Shown: positions 59,977 through 64,000 of the stretch, one piece after another
Position numbering within the stretch: position 1 is the first letter of the stretch
How the letters are laid out: every line of letters starts with the position of its first letter
NCBI GenBank assembly: GCA_964645765.1
Contig: CAZYBE010000013.1
Span: 1-64,000 of the forward strand
Direction: 5' to 3'
Source: CAZGMN01 sp964645765
Lineage (GTDB): Bacteria > Acidobacteriota > Aminicenantia > Aminicenantales > Aminicenantaceae
Length of the DNA: 64,000 nucleotides
Position numbers and translations under genes: made by a program
The notes under the pieces: model-generated
What the model saw: only the letters and a program-made list of their open reading frames with translations
What the model was told of the DNA's origin: nothing
The model's database searches: none

Positions 59977-61551
59977 ATGAAAAAAGTTGACCCCATCGAG
60001 CTTGAGATTTTCAAGAGCATCTTCATCTCCATCGCCGAGGAGATGGGGGTGGCTCTCTGCCGATCTTCCTTTTCCCCTAACATCAAGGAGCGGAAAGATT
60101 TTTCCTGCGCTGTCTTCGATGAGATGGGGAGGACGGTTGCCCAAGGAGACCATCTGCCTGTCCATCTCGGCGCCATGCCGCTTTCGGTCCAGAGCGCCAT
60201 CGAAAATGTCGACCTCAACCCTGGCGACACAGTGGCGCTCAACGACCCCTTCCGGGGCGGGACCCATCTTCCGGACATCACTCTCGTCTCGCCGGTTTAC
60301 CTGAAAGGCCGAAGCAAACCGGCTTATTTTGTCGCCAACCGGGCCCACCATTCTGATGTCGGCGGCATTTCCCCCGGCTCGATGCCGCTGGCCACTGAGA
60401 TTTTTCAAGAGGGGGTGATTATCCCGCCGGTCAAGCTCGTCCGCCGCGGAAAAATCGACCGCGACATCCTGAGCTTTATCCTGGCCAACGTACGGACACC
60501 CGAGGAGAGGGAAGGCGACCTGACCGCCCAGCTCGCTGCGAACAGGATCGGCGAAAAACGCCTCCTTGAGATTACCGGCAAGTACGGATACAAAAAAATC
60601 AGGACCTACATGAGGCATCTCCAGGATTACTCCGAAAGGATCATGCGACAGACTATTCGCGATATCCCGGACGGAGATTATAGCTACACCGATTATCTCG
60701 ATGATGACGGAGTGAGCCGCAAGCCAATCAAAATCCGGGTCTCCATCCGGATCCGAGGCGATTCAGCAGAAGTGGATTTTACTGGGTCTGATTCGCAGAC
60801 CGCAGGAAGCATTAACGCCAACTCTGCCATCGCTCTATCGGCCACGATGTACGTTTTCCGCTGCATCATCCGCGGCGATGTTCCTTACAATTCAGGGCTC
60901 TTGAGGCCGATCAGGCTCATCGCCCCTGAGGGCAGCGTTGTCAATGCCAGGCCGCCGGCAGCAGTGGCCGGAGGGAACGTCGAGACTTCGCAGCGGATCA
61001 CCGATGTTTTGCTCGGCGCACTGGCCAAAGCTATCCCGGCCGCAATTCCGGCCGCTTCAAGCGGCACGATGAACAATGTAACCTTCGGCGGAACGAACCC
61101 GGCCACGTCGCGAAATTTTGCCTATTATGAGACAATCGGCGGAGGAATGGGAGCCAGCCCTGAGCGCGATGGGCTGAGCGGCGTTCATACCCATATGACG
61201 AATACGCGCAATACGCCTGTCGAGGCCCTCGAGCACTACCTTCCCATCCAAGTCAGACGCTACTCGCTGAGAAAGCGTTCCGGAGGAAAAGGAAAATTCA
61301 AAGGCGGCGACGGCATCGTGCGGGAGTATGAATTTCTCGGCCCGGCTCAGGTCAACATCCTTTCCGAGAGGCGGCGGTTTTCGCCCTACGGACTGGCCGG
61401 AGGGGCGCCAGGAAAGAAGGGGAACAATATTCTGGTTCGGCAGGGCAAAAGAATAACTCTTGGCTCCAAGGCTTCCTTCCGGGTCAACCGGGGAGATAAG
61501 CTCATTGTGGAAACACCGGGAGGCGGCGGTTACGGGAGAGGCTCTCGATAA
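59977..61551 (+). CDS. hyuB: Hydantoinase/oxoprolinase subunit B (HyuB-like)
   Basis: Partner subunit of HyuA, 524 residues with family landmarks: VDPIELEIFKSIFISIAEEMGVAL at the start, NDPFRGGTHLPDITLVSPVY (metal-binding region), NRAHHSDVGG, INANSAIALSATMYVFRC and GGGMGASPERDGLSGVHTHMTNTRNTPVEALE, ending GGGGYGRG. The two subunits hydrolyse a cyclic amide with ATP. Full length. Followed 19 bp later by an MFS transporter. Confidence 0.93.
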   Translation: MKKVDPIELEIFKSIFISIAEEMGVALCRSSFSPNIKERKDFSCAVFDEMGRTVAQGDHLPVHLGAMPLSVQSAIENVDLNPGDTVALNDPFRGGTHLPDITLVSPVYLKGRSKPAYFVANRAHHSDVGGISPGSMPLATEIFQEGVIIPPVKLVRRGKIDRDILSFILANVRTPEEREGDLTAQLAANRIGEKRLLEITGKYGYKKIRTYMRHLQDYSERIMRQTIRDIPDGDYSYTDYLDDDGVSRKPIKIRVSIRIRGDSAEVDFTGSDSQTAGSINANSAIALSATMYVFRCIIRGDVPYNSGLLRPIRLIAPEGSVVNARPPAAVAGGNVETSQRITDVLLGALAKAIPAAIPAASSGTMNNVTFGGTNPATSRNFAYYETIGGGMGASPERDGLSGVHTHMTNTRNTPVEALEHYLPIQVRRYSLRKRSGGKGKFKGGDGIVREYEFLGPAQVNILSERRRFSPYGLAGGAPGKKGNNILVRQGKRITLGSKASFRVNRGDKLIVETPGGGGYGRGSR

Positions 61552-61570
61552 AAAGGAACTCTGATAAAAA

Positions 61571-62812
61571 GTGAACGACTCCTCACAACCTTGGTATAAA
61601 TCAATAACCTCTTCCCAAAAAAAAGCGCTTCTCTCTGCCTCTCTCGGCTGGATGCTGGACAGCATGGACATCATGCTCTATGCCATGGTCCTCGCGCATC
61701 TCATGAAGGAGTTTGGGATGTCGACAACCACAGCAGGGCTGATGGTTTCGCTGACTCTTCTCGCTTCGGCCGTGGGAGGCATCATTTTTGGCCTTATCGC
61801 GGACAGGTTCGGCCGGGTCAAAGCCCTTATGGGCAGCATCCTGATTTATTCTTTTTTTACCGGAGCCTGTGGACTCTCTCAGAGCATTTTGCAGCTGGCG
61901 ATTTTTCGCGTCCTTCTGGGATTGGGGATGGGCGGCGAATGGGCGACCGGCGCAGCTCTCGTAGCTGAGACATGGCCGTCCGAGCATCGAGGGAAAGCTT
62001 TGGGCCTTATGCAAAGCTCATGGGCCATCGGTTATGCCCTGGCCGCGGCGGTCACTGCTCTCATCCTTCCCCGTCTGGGTTGGCGGGGTGTTTTCTTCGT
62101 CGGGATTCTGCCGGCGCTTTTCACTTTGTGGATCAGGCGGCATGTCGAGGAGCCAGAGATCTGGAAGAAAAGCGCTGCACAGAAGAAGAACACCACCACT
62201 AGAGCGAATCTCTCAGAAATCTTCCGCCAGCCTCTTCTGAGAAATACAATCATCACCAGCCTGATGAACGCCGGAACAATGTTCGCCTGGTGGGGGCTTT
62301 TCACCTGGATTCCGGCTTTTCTTGGCCTTCCTCTTGATAAGGGGGGAATGGGGCTGAGCGTTGTCAAGACATCCTCCTGGATCATCGTCATGCAGACCGG
62401 AATGTGGCTGGGATACGTGAGTTTTGGGTTTATCTGCGACCGGGTCGGCCGGAAAAAAACGTACATCTTTTATCTTTTTGTCGCTGCGGCCTTGGTTTTC
62501 CTCTACAGCAGCTTGAGACAAAACACCGCGCTACTTTTGCTCGGCCCGTTCCTGGCGTTTTTCGGCACCGGCTACTTCTCCGGGTTCGGGACGATCACGG
62601 CTGAGATTTTCCCGACACACATCCGGGCTTCAGCCCAAGGGTTTACTTATAACATCGGCCGCGGGCTGAGTGCGCTGGCGCCTTTCACCATCGGGGCTCT
62701 GGCAAAGACACACGGCCTTTCCCTGGCTTTTTACCTTACCGCGGCTTTCTTTCTTTTTTCTGCTGTCGTCGCCTTTGCCCTTCCCGAGACAAAAGGAAGG
62801 TCGCTCGAATAG
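61571..62812 (+). CDS. MFS transporter (SHS/AAHS-like organic acid permease)
   Basis: 413 residues with 12 spans. Loop 2-3 motif GLIADRFGRVKALMG, the family-typical LLGLGMGGEWATGAALVAETWPSEHRGKALG between spans 4 and 5, and loop 8-9 FICDRVGRKKTYIF. This pattern is typical of sialate/carboxylate and aromatic acid: proton symporters. GTG start 61571. Placed at the end of the hyuAB set, it probably imports their substrate or a related acid. Confidence 0.88.
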   Translation: MNDSSQPWYKSITSSQKKALLSASLGWMLDSMDIMLYAMVLAHLMKEFGMSTTTAGLMVSLTLLASAVGGIIFGLIADRFGRVKALMGSILIYSFFTGACGLSQSILQLAIFRVLLGLGMGGEWATGAALVAETWPSEHRGKALGLMQSSWAIGYALAAAVTALILPRLGWRGVFFVGILPALFTLWIRRHVEEPEIWKKSAAQKKNTTTRANLSEIFRQPLLRNTIITSLMNAGTMFAWWGLFTWIPAFLGLPLDKGGMGLSVVKTSSWIIVMQTGMWLGYVSFGFICDRVGRKKTYIFYLFVAAALVFLYSSLRQNTALLLLGPFLAFFGTGYFSGFGTITAEIFPTHIRASAQGFTYNIGRGLSALAPFTIGALAKTHGLSLAFYLTAAFFLFSAVVAFALPETKGRSLE

Positions 62813-62904
62813 GCTGGGGAACGCTTGCCAAGATATCGCCCAGAGGAATATATAAAAGGGGTCTTAAAAAAACAGAATATTATTTAAAGGTTTATATTCA
62901 TATA

Positions 62905-64000
62905 CTATTCCAAGCCTAGAACCTCACGATAACCCACAATATCCAAAAAGCCATGGCCGCTGACATTGAAAGCGATGACTTTTTTCTCGCCGGATTCACG
63001 GCATTTTATGGCCTCGTCGATCGCACAGCAGATCGAATAGGCGGATTCCGGTGCAGGAAGCCAGCCTTCTGTCTTCATGAATAACTTGGCTTTCTCGAAG
63101 ACGTACTTCTCATCGCTAGGATAGGCGATGGTATCAATGTAACCCTTGTGCCGCAGAAGGCTGATGATCGGCGAACAGCCATGATATCTCAGGCCATCGC
63201 CTTTAATCGGGGCCATATCGGTCTTATGCCCCAGGGTGTACATCATTAGCATCGGCGTTATCTCAGCATAGTCGGCAAAGTCATATTCATATTTGCCCTG
63301 CAAATTTGGTGCGACCTCATTCTGGGCAGCGATAAATTTTATCTTTTTACCCTTCTTCAAAACATCCGTCATAAACGGCAGAGCAAACCCGCCGAAGTTT
63401 GACCCGCCGCCGAGGCAGGAGATAACGATATCAGGATAATCATCAAAGAATTCAAACTGCTTTTTTGATTCGAGCCCGATGATTGTTTGATGCATCAGGA
63501 CATGATTCAAAACCGAGCCTAGACAGTATGTTGCCTTGGGGTCTTTTTGCGATGCTTCCAACCCTTCAGAGATGGCGATGCCGAGAGAGCCGACATGCTC
63601 AGGGTTTTTATCATAGAGCTTCTTCCCAAACTCAGTCATCGGGCTCGGCGAGGCATAGACATCTGCTCCCAGGAGCTTCATGAAACTCAACCTATCTTTT
63701 TTCCAGTTGTAGACGCTTCGCACCCAGAAGACTGTGCATTTCAAGCCAGTCACGGCTGCAGCGTAAGCGAGCGCTGTCCCCCACTGCCCTGCGCCGGTTT
63801 CGGTTGTCACCCTCTCAAACCCCTGTTTCTTGGCATACCAGCATTGGGCCAGGGCGGTATTGACTTTATGGCTTCCAGTCGGGCTGAAAAACTCACCTTT
63901 ATAATAGAGCCTGGCTGGAGTGTCAAGCTTCTTCTCGAGGTTGGTTGCCCGGAAGAGCGGCCTTGGCCGGCCGGCTTTGGCATATGAATCCAAAATTCCT
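62905..64000 (-). CDS. trpB2: TrpB2-type tryptophan synthase beta-like enzyme (N-terminus outside the window)
   Basis: PLP enzyme of the TrpB2 subgroup, which joins indole and serine or acts in related beta-substitutions. The frame is open to the right edge, so about 365 of ~450 residues are visible, starting in GILDSYAKAGRPRPLFRA. PLP lysine in SPTGSHKVNTALAQ, the phosphate-binding GGGSNFGG and a C-terminal AFNVSGHGFLDIVGY support the call. TrpB2 lacks partnership with TrpA in most species. No other trp genes are seen here. Confidence 0.9.
   Translation of the reverse strand, partial: GILDSYAKAGRPRPLFRATNLEKKLDTPARLYYKGEFFSPTGSHKVNTALAQCWYAKKQGFERVTTETGAGQWGTALAYAAAVTGLKCTVFWVRSVYNWKKDRLSFMKLLGADVYASPSPMTEFGKKLYDKNPEHVGSLGIAISEGLEASQKDPKATYCLGSVLNHVLMHQTIIGLESKKQFEFFDDYPDIVISCLGGGSNFGGFALPFMTDVLKKGKKIKFIAAQNEVAPNLQGKYEYDFADYAEITPMLMMYTLGHKTDMAPIKGDGLRYHGCSPIISLLRHKGYIDTIAYPSDEKYVFEKAKLFMKTEGWLPAPESAYSICCAIDEAIKCRESGEKKVIAFNVSGHGFLDIVGYREVLGLE

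Overview
The window looks like chromosome from an uncultured, Gram-negative, largely anaerobic bacterium. It has an outer-membrane beta-barrel, lipoproteins, a Tat-signal protein, System II cytochrome c maturation (ResB/CcsB) and many multihaem c-type cytochromes. Together with secreted HEAT-repeat proteins, DUF362 and DUF6599-like proteins and ECF sigma/anti-sigma pairs, this fits the Acidobacteriota/Candidatus Aminicenantes area. That placement is an inference from gene content only. A run of exactly 100 Ns (48067-48166) marks a scaffold join, so linkage across it is not proven.

Layout. 1-0.9 kb: TauE/SafE permease. 0.9-7.8 kb: a visibly AT-rich type III restriction-modification island (mod, res, and a 55-codon ribbon-helix-helix ORF upstream of mod). 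It lies between two perfect 170-bp direct repeats that each contain a whole tRNA-Arg(ACG). 7.8-11.2 kb: YprB-like exonuclease, YjbQ, DUF4143 ATPase. 11.2-15.2 kb: an ECF sigma / anti-sigma / two secreted HEAT-repeat protein operon. 15.2-20.0 kb: dGTPase, DUF2284, YggS, FmdB, DUF362 and DUF6599-like genes.

20-35 kb is the most distinctive region. It starts with an Rrf2 regulator, then a decahaem DmsE/MtrA-type cytochrome with an MtrB/PioB-like outer-membrane barrel (a probable trans-outer-membrane electron conduit), then resB-ccsB. After these comes a dense run: an 18-site multihaem cytochrome, a Rieske protein, a b6-type cytochrome b fused to its subunit-IV-like part, multihaem cytochromes with 9, 4, 11 and 11 sites, and a second, FdhI-like cytochrome b. 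I count about 63 candidate c-haem sites in roughly 14 kb. The likely logic is quinol oxidation by the Rieske/cyt b module, transfer through periplasmic multihaem wires, and exit to an outside acceptor; System II supplies haem attachment. A 180-bp, strongly palindromic, GC-rich element of unknown nature sits between the conduit genes and resB.

35-43 kb: AIR-synthase/HypE-like protein, MTH1187 thiamine-binding protein, a DDAH/arginine-deiminase-fold enzyme, mnmA, carAB. 43-48 kb: a serine hydrolase, a partly duplicated upstream block, a second ECF sigma / membrane anti-sigma / secreted GspG-like module, and an IS91-type transposase remnant beside the scaffold gap. 48-64 kb: PEGA lipoprotein, copA-cupredoxin, yebC-ruvC-ruvA-ruvB-queA, a small membrane protein, a sodium:solute symporter, hydantoinase/oxoprolinase hyuA-hyuB with an MFS transporter, and a TrpB2-type synthase running off the right edge. 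Several dispersed REP-like families occur between and even inside genes.
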